Assembly: GCA_964449895.1 (NCBI GenBank)
Contig: CAYVBY010000001.1
Span: 372,001 to 436,000, forward strand
From: Intestinibacter sp964449895
GTDB taxonomy: Bacteria; Bacillota; Clostridia; Peptostreptococcales; Peptostreptococcaceae
Length of the DNA stretch: 64,000 nucleotides
Direction of reading: 5' to 3'
The translations under genes and the position numbers were made by a program. This document shows positions 44,138 to 53,014 of this stretch, in pieces (position 1 is the stretch's first letter; every line of letters starts with the position of its first letter). The notes beneath the pieces are model-generated. The model was given only the letters and a program-made list of their open reading frames with translations. It had not been told where the DNA came from and made no database searches.

Positions 44138-44752
44138 ATGAAAAAAATTTTTTTAGTAGACACAGAAAATGTAAATATACGTTGTCTCAAAGGAGCCAAT
44201 TTTTTAAAAAAAGATGATTTAATAATCCTTTTTACTACTAATAGAACTATCATACATAATTTTCAAGATAAAGCTATAAAATCTATAGATACTAAAGCAA
44301 CTATAAAAAATATTCACATAAAATCCGGTGGGAAAAATTGTCTTGATTTTCAATTAGTAAGTTATTTAGGATTACTTATAGGGTCTAACCTTAAAAAAAA
44401 TATAAATTATTATATCATTAGTAAAGATAAAGGTTATCTAAGTTCCATAAATTTTTTATTAGAAAAAACAAACTGTTCCATAAGTCTAATATCAAATTTA
44501 AAATCTCTATTTGATAAAAATTTTGATGAAGAAATAACTACAATGGAAAATATGGATGAAGAAATAACAAAATCACTTAAAAAATTTGGCTACACAAATA
44601 AAACTATTACAAAAGCCTTAATTGCCATAGATTCTTCTAAAACAGAAAAAGATCTAGAGGTAAACTTCTTTATTCAATTTGGCTGGAACAACAAAATTTA
44701 CAATATATGCAAACCAATAATATCAAAATACAATATTTTAAGTATAGCCTGA
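44138..44752 (+). CDS. PIN-like domain protein
   Basis: 204 residues. The acidic PIN-like motifs VDTENV (7-12), GGKNCLDFQLVSYLG (D at about 70) and IISKDKGYLS (about 95-104) match the stand-alone PIN-like family of Firmicutes, suspected RNA or DNA nucleases. The C-terminal 70 residues form a separate helical part. GGGAG precedes the ATG. It is divergent from the phosphoesterase gene. Confidence 0.8.
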   Translation: MKKIFLVDTENVNIRCLKGANFLKKDDLIILFTTNRTIIHNFQDKAIKSIDTKATIKNIHIKSGGKNCLDFQLVSYLGLLIGSNLKKNINYYIISKDKGYLSSINFLLEKTNCSISLISNLKSLFDKNFDEEITTMENMDEEITKSLKKFGYTNKTITKALIAIDSSKTEKDLEVNFFIQFGWNNKIYNICKPIISKYNILSIA

Positions 44753-44768
44753 ATAAATATCAAAATTA

Positions 44769-44807
44769 AAAAACCCAAAGGTTCAAAATTTCAAATCTTT
44801 GGGTTTT
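44769..44807. terminator. Bidirectional terminator
   Basis: Stem AAAACCCAAAG / CTTTGGGTTTT between converging genes. Confidence 0.88.
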
Positions 44808-44813
44808 AAATAT

Positions 44814-45317
44814 CTATTTTTTTCCATCTTTAACTTTAAAATGTTCTCTATTTATAAATTGTAAATCCTTTTTGAAGAATATTCCCGAAAATACTTTCAC
44901 TGATAAAAATACTATAAATCCTATAATTGCAAATATTTTTATTTTATTCACGTTTATAACTTGATTAAATACTGTATATAAAAAATATCCATATGGATCT
45001 ATTCGATTGTAAAGTTCACATACAAATGCAATTATTAAACAAAATACTAACATCACATCTACTTTTTTATTAAATATTTTTATTATACTTTTTATTAGCT
45101 CTAAACAAAAACAAATTATAGCTAATAATGAAGTTATAATAGGTATCTTATTAAATTCATAAATAATTCCAGAAACCATCAAAAATAGCAATGTCATTAT
45201 TAAAAAAAATATACCTAATTTAAATCCTAAGCCTTTAGATGATACCTGAGATAATTTTAAATTTAATATAAATAATGACATGAACAATAAAATTCCAAAA
45301 ATCAATGTTCTTTCCAC
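44814..45317 (-). CDS. Uncharacterised integral membrane protein
   Basis: 167 residues from GTG at 45317, with AGAGGTG just upstream; a longer frame from 45353 would cover its own ribosome binding site. About five hydrophobic helices (RTLIFGILLFMSLFILNL; LGIFFLIMTLLFLMVSG; IITSLLAIICFCLELI; MLVFCLIIAFVCEL; IFAIIGFIVFLSV). No family recognised. Single gene with a shared terminator. Confidence 0.65.
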   Translation of the reverse strand: MERTLIFGILLFMSLFILNLKLSQVSSKGLGFKLGIFFLIMTLLFLMVSGIIYEFNKIPIITSLLAIICFCLELIKSIIKIFNKKVDVMLVFCLIIAFVCELYNRIDPYGYFLYTVFNQVINVNKIKIFAIIGFIVFLSVKVFSGIFFKKDLQFINREHFKVKDGKK

Positions 45318-45486
45318 TACATCACCTCTTCCAAATAAATCAAATTTACACAATTATAAAAAAAATATATATTAATAAATATACATTTATCTACAAAAAA
45401 CAATAAATTTCTTAATAATTCTTATTATATAGTAATTAATTGTGTTTTTGAAGTAATTTAGCAATAATTTCTTTACATCATATATG

Positions 45487-45565
45487 AATCATATTCGCCT
45501 AAAAATTGTAACTAAATCTACCTTCTTCATATATTTCAAGAAAATCTAAATTAAATATTTTCTTA
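45487..45565 (-). repeat. Degenerate copy of the dispersed repeat
   Basis: Alignable with the inverted form of the element (CATATTCGCCTAAAAATTGT ... ATATTTCAAGAAAATCTAAA). The hairpin arms have decayed. Confidence 0.4.
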
Positions 45566-45582
45566 TACTTTAAAATTTAAAC

Positions 45583-45700
45583 AAAAAAAAGCCCTGATTA
45601 ACGAGGGTACAGGGCAAATTTGATAATGATAGATAAAAGAGTGTGAGGGAATCTATCATTATCCGGGTATTTAAGTAAATTATTAAGCTAGTCTTTCTAT
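45583..45700 (-). ncRNA. Candidate small RNA with UCCCUC loop and terminator
   Basis: On the minus strand a perfect 13-bp stem GATAATGATAGAT / ATCTATCATTATC (45651-45663 with 45622-45634) carries the loop UCCCUCACACUCUUUU. It is followed by a terminator GCCCTG / CAGGGC (45610-45615 with 45591-45596) and T8. C-rich UCCC loops pairing with Shine-Dalgarno sequences are known from Firmicutes small RNAs such as RsaE. No ORF overlaps it. It could be an independent transcript or the 3' end of the mRNA of the gene at 45807-46778. No convincing promoter is visible, so the 5' end is a guess. Confidence 0.55.
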
Positions 45701-45806
45701 ATAAAAATAATAGCTTTGTAATATGAATTTATTGTGAATTTTATCTGAATTTTATTTAAATTTTTATATTTTTATACATAAAAACATAAAATTTGACTTT
45801 TTTTAA

Positions 45807-46778
45807 TTAATTTTTAGAATTTCTAAATAAAAAAGATAATATACTTTTCTTTTGTATTTTTTTATCTATTACAAAAAATGCATTTTCTAATTGATATAAC
45901 AATATTCTATCAAAAGTAAATATCACATCTATATTTGGATAATTGCTTTTATCATACAAATTCATTATTTCAAACATATGCTCATAAGATTCCCCTTGTA
46001 TTATAAGCACTGGTTTTTTAGAAAATTCCATATTTAAATTTTTATAATTTGCCATGACTGTGTCATATCTTATTAGTTTTTGGCTCAATTTATCAGCCCA
46101 ATCAGACGTCATTCTAACTACTTCAATAAAAAAACTTTTATCTCCAAATTTTAAAATTGATTGCGGTCTAACAATACATCCTCTTATACTATCATTCACT
46201 ATAACTTTTGAAACTTCAAATTCTAACTGATTATTCATAACTTGAGTTAGTAATTGATTTGATGCTAATATAGATTTTATCTTAGATGTTTTTATTTCAC
46301 TTACATATCCTTGTGAATATGTTTTTACATCTAAAGCTCTTAATAATCCAGTTCCATGATACCCCAAATAATAAGCCTTATAAGAACTTATACTATTTTC
46401 TGAAACAAACTCAATTTGTCTTACAAAACTTTTTTCTTTAAGTCTTGTTAGCTTTCTAGCTACTGTTTTTGATTCTATCTCGTATCCACTTTTCTTTAAA
46501 TAAAATGTTATTTGTAGAGATGTTGCAAATAATAAGCGATTTATTGTAAATAATATGGCCTTTTCAATTTCCCCGATATGACCTTTTTCCAATAAAAAAT
46601 CAGCTTCCACTTTTGTAGTATTTTTTTTAGGCTTATTTAGTTTATGCAAGTCCCCCATATAAGAAGCAAACGGCGATAATTTTTCATCACAAATAGGTAC
46701 CATAGTTTTATTTAAGTCAACTTTACCACAAGGTCCTCCTATTGGTGAAATAAGTTCTACCTTCTTTTCATTTTTCAT
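45807..46778 (-). CDS. Uncharacterised winged-helix protein (replication-relaxation-like, tentative)
   Basis: 323 residues. After a variable N-terminus (about 1-65), residues about 72-150 look like a winged helix (FTINRLLFATSLQITFYLKK ... KTVARKLTRLKEKSF). The second half is alpha/beta (RPQSILKFGDKSFFIEVVRM; PVLIIQGESYEHMFEI) and could be a nuclease-like fold, as in replication-relaxation proteins of plasmids. The match is weak, and no other plasmid genes are near. AGGGGGG precedes the ATG. Confidence 0.65.
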   Translation of the reverse strand: MKNEKKVELISPIGGPCGKVDLNKTMVPICDEKLSPFASYMGDLHKLNKPKKNTTKVEADFLLEKGHIGEIEKAILFTINRLLFATSLQITFYLKKSGYEIESKTVARKLTRLKEKSFVRQIEFVSENSISSYKAYYLGYHGTGLLRALDVKTYSQGYVSEIKTSKIKSILASNQLLTQVMNNQLEFEVSKVIVNDSIRGCIVRPQSILKFGDKSFFIEVVRMTSDWADKLSQKLIRYDTVMANYKNLNMEFSKKPVLIIQGESYEHMFEIMNLYDKSNYPNIDVIFTFDRILLYQLENAFFVIDKKIQKKSILSFLFRNSKN

Positions 46779-46910
46779 ACTATTTAATCCCCCTATATTG
46801 CAAATTATGAAACAATAATTATGTTTTCATAAAATTCATATTAATTTAATTATAATATTTTTTAGGTGATATATCATTTATTTTTTTGTATTTATGTAGA
46901 ATTATGTAAT

Positions 46911-46973
46911 AAAAAGCTATTTTCCATTTGATTTTTAACATTTGTTAATATCAACACTAGAAAATAGCTTTTT
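46911..46973 (-). terminator. Terminator of the trk operon
   Basis: Stem AAAAAGCTATTTTC / GAAAATAGCTTTTT with a 35-nt loop, downstream of the second trkH. Confidence 0.75.
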
Positions 46974-46995
46974 AAAACATTTATATTCGACTTAT

Positions 46996-48468
46996 TTATT
47001 TCAATAATGTTTTTGTATCTAAACCTTTAAAAAAATCTTTAATGCTACAAATAAGCATTATTATAGGAAATAATTCCAAACGACCAGCAAGCATATCAAA
47101 GCAAAGCACTAACTTTGATAAATCTGATAAAGATGAAAAATTTCCAACAGGACCGATTATATCTCCTAGCCCTGGTCCTACATTTCCTAATGAGGCAAGA
47201 GCAGCTGTAATAGTCGTTATTAAATCTAAATTTTCAAAAGAAATTAATAAGATAGATCCAAGTAGTATCATTACATATATGATAAGATATGAACATGCAA
47301 ATTCTAAAACTTGCTTATCAATATCTTTGCTATCAAATTTTAATGTACTTATACTTCTATGACTTATCATTTTCTTCATACTAGCTACCGTAGATTTAAT
47401 AAGTATTATAGCACGAGATATTTTAATTCCTCCGCTTGTAGATCCTGCACATGAACCCACTATCATAAGAAATAAAATCAATACCTGCGATAAAGCTGGC
47501 CATAAATTATAATTATCAGTCATAAATCCTGTTGTAGTTATAATAGATACGACTTGGAAGAAAGAGTATCTAAATGACTCCAACACACTTCCATGAATAT
47601 CCAAAGTATTTATAGTTATTATTGCAGTAAATCCAAAAACTATAATTGTATACCACTTAAGCTCTTCACTTTTTAATATTGACTTAAAATCTTTTAATAT
47701 AAATAAATAATATAAATTGAAATTTATACCAAATAAAAACATAAATATCGCAATTACCATATCTATATAATAACTATCATAGTAAGCTATACTTATATTT
47801 TTTGTTGAAAATCCTCCTGTACCTGCTATTGAAAAAGAATGTACTATACTATCAAAAAGAGACATTCCTCCTATTAATAAAAATATTATTTGTAACAATG
47901 TAAGAACTGCATATATAGCATAAAGGATTCTAGCTGTCATCTTTACTTTTGATACTATTTTACCTACTACTGGTCCTGGAAGTTCTGCTTTCATAATATA
48001 TACATCTTGTCCTTCAGATTGTGGTAAAAAAGCTAATACAAATATAAGTACTCCCATACCTCCAATCCAGTGTGTAAATCCTCTCCAAAACAACATTCCT
48101 TTAGATAAACTTTCTATGTCATTTAAAATACTAGCTCCTGTAGTTGTAAATCCTGACACCGTTTCAAAGAATGCATCTACAAATCTAGGTATTTCTCCAC
48201 TTAAATAAAAAGGTAGCGTTCCAATTAAAGATACAACTATCCAACTAAGTGCAACTATTATAAATCCTTCTCTTGCATATATGTGTTTGTTTTCTGCTTT
48301 TATGCATGAAAGTGAAATTCCTGCTCCTAATGCAGTTAATATTGTAATTATAAATTCTACTACTGTATTTTCTTTATAAATTAAAGAAACTAAAAGCGGA
48401 AATATCAATATAATACCTTCTACTATAAGTATATTTCCCAAAGTTTTAAAAATCATTTTTTTATTCAT
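46996..48468 (-). CDS. trkH: TrkH-family potassium uptake protein, copy 1
   Basis: 490 residues, about ten membrane helices plus four pore loops. The filter segments are visible: VSGFTTTGASI, FSIAGTGGFSTKN, VVSIITTTGFMTDN and ASLGNVGPGLGDI. It moves K+ with a gating ring of TrkA, encoded upstream. A paralogue (copy 2) lies between this gene and trkA, and a dispersed repeat separates the two trkH genes. GGGGGA precedes the ATG. Confidence 0.92.
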   Translation of the reverse strand: MNKKMIFKTLGNILIVEGIILIFPLLVSLIYKENTVVEFIITILTALGAGISLSCIKAENKHIYAREGFIIVALSWIVVSLIGTLPFYLSGEIPRFVDAFFETVSGFTTTGASILNDIESLSKGMLFWRGFTHWIGGMGVLIFVLAFLPQSEGQDVYIMKAELPGPVVGKIVSKVKMTARILYAIYAVLTLLQIIFLLIGGMSLFDSIVHSFSIAGTGGFSTKNISIAYYDSYYIDMVIAIFMFLFGINFNLYYLFILKDFKSILKSEELKWYTIIVFGFTAIITINTLDIHGSVLESFRYSFFQVVSIITTTGFMTDNYNLWPALSQVLILFLMIVGSCAGSTSGGIKISRAIILIKSTVASMKKMISHRSISTLKFDSKDIDKQVLEFACSYLIIYVMILLGSILLISFENLDLITTITAALASLGNVGPGLGDIIGPVGNFSSLSDLSKLVLCFDMLAGRLELFPIIMLICSIKDFFKGLDTKTLLK

Positions 48469-48540
48469 AAATTCCCCCTATTCAAATATATCCTCTAAAT
48501 TAGTTGAGAATCTATCTATTAGTACAATTATTATATCTGT

Positions 48541-48642
48541 TTATAGCACATAGGAAATTATATTCATTTAAAAATTGTAAATAATTATAATTTCCATCAA
48601 TGTATTTCAAAGAAATCTATATCTTTAGAATAAAGATTTCTT
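48541..48642 (-). repeat. Dispersed two-hairpin repeat, copy 4 (inverted)
   Basis: Inverted copy with perfect hairpin-B arms GGAAATTATA (48553-48562) and TATAATTTCC (48586-48595), and hairpin A AAAGAAATCT...AGATTTCTTA. It sits between the two trkH genes, inside the presumed operon. Confidence 0.85.
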
Positions 48643-48674
48643 ATAAAATTAATATTTAATTAAATTTTATAAAG

Positions 48675-50147
48675 CTATTTTTTTAATACTTTTTTTCTCG
48701 ATACATCTAACCATTCTTTAATGCTATAGCAAAGCATTATCATAGGAAACAATTCAAGACGTCCTGCAAGCATGTCAAAACTAAGTACTAATTTAGAAAA
48801 ATTAGATAGTGATGAAAAATTTCCTACAGGACCTATTAAATCTCCAAATCCAGGTCCAACATTGCTTAAACAAGTAATTGGTGCTGTAATTATTGTAATT
48901 AAATCAAAATTTTCAAATGAAATAAGTAACATAGATCCAATTAATATCATCACATATACAACAAAATAAGAATGTGCAAAATCAATAATCTGTTTGTCCA
49001 TATCTTTATTTTCAAATTTTACAACACTTACTTTTCTAGAACTTATCATTTTATTTATGCTACATTTAACTGATTTAATAAGTATCATTACACGAGCTAT
49101 TTTCATACCTCCTCCTGTTGATCCTGCACAGGCTCCTACTATCATTAGTATAAAAATTAAAATTTGCGATAAAGTCGGCCACATACAAAAGTCTGCCGTA
49201 GCAAATCCAGTTGTAGTTATAACCGATCCCACTTGGAAGAAGGAATATCTAAATGCTTGCCCAACATTTCCATAAATACCAAGTATATTTATTGTTATTA
49301 CTGCTGTAAATCCTAAAATTATAAATATATACCATCTAAGCTCTTCACTTTTTAATATTTGTCTAAAATCTTTTAATATTAATAAATAAAATAAGTTAAA
49401 ATTTACCCCAAATAATATCATAAAAATAGTAATTACCATATCTATATAATAACTGTCATAATATGCTATACTTGAATTTTTTATAGAATATCCTCCTGTA
49501 CCTGCAGTTGAAAATGCATGTACTATACTATCATAAAGTGGCATATCTCCTATTAATAAAAATACAATCTCTATCAATGTCATAGCAGCATAAATAGCAT
49601 ATAGTATTCTTGCTGTTACTTTTATTTTTGATACTAATTTACCTACTACTGGTCCTGGTACTTCTGCCTTCATTAAAAACATATGTTGTCCTTCTGATTG
49701 TGGTAAAAAAGCTAATACAAATACAAGAACTCCCATACCTCCAATCCAATGAGTAAAACATCTCCAAAACAACATACCTTTTGATAAACCTTCTATATTA
49801 TTTAAAATAGTAGACCCTGTAGTTGTAAATCCTGATACTGTTTCAAAAAATGCATCTACAAAATTTGGTATTTCCCCACTAAAATAAAATGGTAATGCTC
49901 CAATTAAAGATACTACTATCCACCCGAGTGCAACTATTATAAAACCTTCCTTTGCATAGATATGATTATTATCTGTTTTTATATTTGAAAGAAAATATCC
50001 TACTAATATAGAAATTCCTATTGTCAATAAAAAATACAATACCGTATTTTCTCCATAAATTATAGCTACTAAAAATGGTAATATTAATAAGATACCTTCA
50101 AATATAAGTATATTTCCAAGTGTCTTCAATATCATCTTTCTATTCAT
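48675..50147 (-). CDS. trkH: TrkH-family potassium uptake protein, copy 2
   Basis: 490 residues, same build as copy 1 and clearly homologous along the whole length. Filter segments: VSGFTTTGSTI, FSTAGTGGYSIKN, VGSVITTTGFATAD, CLSNVGPGFGDL. The substitutions near the filter and the gating loop may give different affinity. Its GGAGG site overlaps the end of trkA (9-nt gap), so it is translated with trkA. Confidence 0.92.
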   Translation of the reverse strand: MNRKMILKTLGNILIFEGILLILPFLVAIIYGENTVLYFLLTIGISILVGYFLSNIKTDNNHIYAKEGFIIVALGWIVVSLIGALPFYFSGEIPNFVDAFFETVSGFTTTGSTILNNIEGLSKGMLFWRCFTHWIGGMGVLVFVLAFLPQSEGQHMFLMKAEVPGPVVGKLVSKIKVTARILYAIYAAMTLIEIVFLLIGDMPLYDSIVHAFSTAGTGGYSIKNSSIAYYDSYYIDMVITIFMILFGVNFNLFYLLILKDFRQILKSEELRWYIFIILGFTAVITINILGIYGNVGQAFRYSFFQVGSVITTTGFATADFCMWPTLSQILIFILMIVGACAGSTGGGMKIARVMILIKSVKCSINKMISSRKVSVVKFENKDMDKQIIDFAHSYFVVYVMILIGSMLLISFENFDLITIITAPITCLSNVGPGFGDLIGPVGNFSSLSNFSKLVLSFDMLAGRLELFPMIMLCYSIKEWLDVSRKKVLKK

Positions 50148-50156
50148 AGATTCCTC

Positions 50157-51512
50157 CTATGCTAAGATGTCTTCTAAGCTAGTTAAAAATGCATTTGTAG
50201 TAACAATTATCACACTATCTCCTTCTTGAATGAAGTCTTCTCCACTTGGAACTATCAATTTATTTTCACGCATTATACCTGCTACAAGTAAATTTTCTTT
50301 TGTCTTAAGTCTTTTAAGAGGTACACCTAAAAAACTTATATTATTTCTAGCTATAAATTCTAGTGCTTCAACCTTCTTATCGACTATTTTATAAAGTGTT
50401 TCTATTCCACTATCTCCCTTGTTTTCCTTAGCTCTTACATATCTAACAATTTCATTTGCTGTTATATCTTTAGGAGAAATAACACTTTCAATCCCTATAG
50501 AATCTAACATATTAATTATAGATAATCTATTTACTTTAGTTATTACTTTAGATACATTACATTTAGCTGCATACATAGATATAATTACATTTTCTTCATC
50601 TATACCTGTCATAGACACACATGCATCTACATACTCTATACCTTCTTCTAACAATACCTTTTGATCTGTACCATCTCCATTTATAATATCTGCTTTAGGT
50701 AAAATAGAACTTAATTTTTCACATGTTTTTTCATCATTGTCAATTATTTTTACCTTCATTCCTATCTCAGTTAATTGTTTAGCAAGATAAAAAGCTATTC
50801 TACTTCCCCCGATTATCATAACTGATTTTATTTTTCTTTCATAAATTCCAGCTGAAATCATAAACTTTTCTAAATCTTTATGAGATGCTGTAATATGAAC
50901 TTTATCTCCCTCTTCTAAAGAAAATCTACCATCTGGTATATAAACCTCTTGCTGTCTTTGAAGAGCACAAATTAAAACACTTGTTTTAAATCTTCTATTT
51001 AAATCACTTAAAGATACTCCCACTAATTTACTATTTTTTCTAACTTTTATTTCAGCTAAATCAACATGACCTTTAGCAAAAGTATCTACTCTAAGTGCAG
51101 ATGGGAATCTCAATATACGAGCAATTTCATTTGCTGCTGCCTTTTCAGGATTTATCATTAAATTAATCCCTAAACCATCTCTCATAAATGATATTTGTGA
51201 TGCATAATCAGGATTTCTAACCCTTGCAATTAAATTTTTAGCTCCTAATTTTTTTGCAATCAAGCATGAAATTAAATTAACTTCATCAGCTGATGTAACA
51301 GCTATAAATAAATCAGCCTTATTTACTCCAGCTTCTACTTGAATATCGTAAATAGCCCCATTTCCACATATTCCCATGACGTCATAAATATTTACTATTT
51401 CTTCTATATTTTTTTGATTTGTATCTATAACAACCACATTATGACCTTCCATGGCTAGATGTTCTACTAAAGTAGTACCTACTTTTCCACATCCAATTAC
51501 AACTATTTCCAT
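50157..51512 (-). CDS. trkA: TrkA, NAD-binding regulator of potassium uptake
   Basis: 451 residues in two RCK units. Rossmann motifs are VIGCGKVGTTLVEHL (4-18) with acidic VVVIDTN, and a second MIIGGSRIAFYLAKQL. Each is followed by an RCK_C domain (about 140-220 and 370-450). It is a cytosolic ring that gates TrkH in response to nucleotides. First gene of the operon; GGAGG precedes the ATG. Confidence 0.93.
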   Translation of the reverse strand: MEIVVIGCGKVGTTLVEHLAMEGHNVVVIDTNQKNIEEIVNIYDVMGICGNGAIYDIQVEAGVNKADLFIAVTSADEVNLISCLIAKKLGAKNLIARVRNPDYASQISFMRDGLGINLMINPEKAAANEIARILRFPSALRVDTFAKGHVDLAEIKVRKNSKLVGVSLSDLNRRFKTSVLICALQRQQEVYIPDGRFSLEEGDKVHITASHKDLEKFMISAGIYERKIKSVMIIGGSRIAFYLAKQLTEIGMKVKIIDNDEKTCEKLSSILPKADIINGDGTDQKVLLEEGIEYVDACVSMTGIDEENVIISMYAAKCNVSKVITKVNRLSIINMLDSIGIESVISPKDITANEIVRYVRAKENKGDSGIETLYKIVDKKVEALEFIARNNISFLGVPLKRLKTKENLLVAGIMRENKLIVPSGEDFIQEGDSVIIVTTNAFLTSLEDILA

Positions 51513-51651
51513 TTTTATCCTCCTATTACTTTTGTCAAAAAATCTTTATTAAAAAATTCTTTAATTATATACTATGTACTATAATACAATAATTTTTTTT
51601 TAAAATCTATATCTATAATATATATTAACCTTAAATATAGATAATAAAAAA

Positions 51652-51685
51652 GGCTATCAAATTTTTATTTTTGATAGCGCTTTTT
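51652..51685 (-). terminator. Terminator of the PspA/YdjGI operon
   Basis: Minus-strand stem GCTATCAAA / TTTGATAGC inside A- and T-rich flanks (51670-51678 with 51653-51661), T6 after it. Confidence 0.8.
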
Positions 51686-51719
51686 ATTATTTTAATATTT
51701 GTTATTTAATATTTTTTAT

Positions 51720-51835
51720 AAAAAAATCTTTATTCTAATTATTTTTTAAAGATGTAGATTTCTCTAAAACACATTGACGGAAATTATAATTATCCACAAT
51801 TTTTAAATGAATATAATTTCCTATATGTTATAAAA
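51720..51835 (+). repeat. Dispersed two-hairpin repeat, copy 5
   Basis: The best-preserved hairpin B: GGAAATTATA (51779-51788) and TATAATTTCC (51812-51821), with TTATCCACA (51790-51798) in the loop. Its right end runs into the SPFH-domain gene and contains that gene's stop codon (51828-51830). Confidence 0.85.
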
Positions 51836-52996
51836 CTAGTTTTGTTCCACAATTTGGGCAGAAATTACTTCCTGGATTTGGATTTCCACAGTTTGGACAG
51901 AATTTAGCAACATTTCCTCCTTGAGGTTGAGCTTGCTGTTGCATCTGTGGTTGCATCTGCTGTTGTTGCATTTGTGGTTGTTGCATTTGTGGTTGTTGCA
52001 TAGATGAGTTCATTTGATTCATCATTTGTTGNNNNNNNNNNNNNNNNNNNNNNNNNNNNNNNNNNNNNNNNNNNNNNNNNNNNNNNNNNNNNNNNNNNNN
52101 NNNNNNNNNNNNNNNNNNNNNNNNNNNNNNNGTTGTTGCATTTGTGGTTGTTGCATAGATGAGTTCATTTGATTCATCATTTGTTGTCCCATCATCATTC
52201 CCATTTGCATTTGCATCATATCAGATGCAACATTAGAATTGCTACCATTACCCATAGAATCTGCCATAGCCATTTGAGTATATTTATTCATATCATTTAT
52301 CATACTTTGTGATGCAGCCTTTTGAGCCATTTCTTGAACTTCTTTTGGATAGCTTACATTAGCTATTGTAAAGTTAGTTATTCCTATCCCTATCTTTTGC
52401 ATTTCCATATCTAAATCTTCTTGAATACCTTTAGATATTTCAAATGCATTTGCTTGAAGATTAAATATATCTTTACCTTCTCTTACTACCCATCTCATAA
52501 AAGTTTGGTCTAGCATAGACATTATACGTTCTTTTACATTTTCTATAGTAAATTGTTTTTGAACTCCTGCTACTTTATCTATAAGCAATTCGTAATCTGA
52601 TACTTTACAACAAAATGTTCCAAAAGATTTTATAGGCATTCCTCCTGGAAGATTTGGTGCTGGTATATTTATAGCATTTTTTGTTCCCCATTTTACAGTA
52701 AGTTCTTTTGTATTTATGAACAAAACTTCAGCCCTCATACCACTATTAAATCCAAATTTAAATCCTTTTAATGTAGATAAAAAAGGTATTATTTGGGATT
52801 CTATATCAAAACTTCCTTCATCTTTGAATATACCTTCTACTTTACCATTAAACATAAATATAGCATCTTGTCCTGGTCTAATAATTAATTTACTTCCTTT
52901 TTTAATTTCTTTATTATCCCATTTCCAAAATATCATATCCTCTCTAAACTGTTCCCATTCTACTACATTAGAAAGTTGATTACTAAAAATTCCCAT
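51828..52996 (-). CDS. ydjI: YdjI-like SPFH-domain protein with C-terminal zinc ribbon (interrupted by assembly gap)
   Basis: SPFH/band-7 domain (about 20-215; EWEQFREDMIFWKWDN, MRAEVLFINTKELTVKWG, VKERIMSMLDQTFMRWV), then a Met/Gln/Pro-rich linker and a zinc ribbon (FCPNCGNPNPGSNFCPNCG). 100 N split the linker. The 55 bases before and after the gap are identical; removing the N and one copy leaves 1014 nt, exactly 338 codons, as one frame. The true product is therefore probably 337 residues. Third gene of a PspA-type envelope-stress operon as in Bacillus ydjFGHI. Confidence 0.85.
52032..52131. other. Assembly gap (100 N)
   Basis: Exactly 100 N, the usual placeholder for a gap of unknown size, inside the repetitive Gln/Met-rich linker. 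The flanks 51977-52031 and 52132-52186 are an exact 55-bp match, so the contigs probably overlap. Confidence 0.97.
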
Positions 52997-53014
52997 TTTA
53001 TTCCTCCTAAATTA

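Noticed and set aside
44056..44253. Minus-strand frame overlapping the PIN-like gene start
   Set aside because: It is antisense to a clear gene and has no RBS or protein-like composition.
51828..52025. Separate small zinc-ribbon protein
   Set aside because: It is the C-terminal part of the SPFH gene; collapsing the 55-bp overlap restores one frame.
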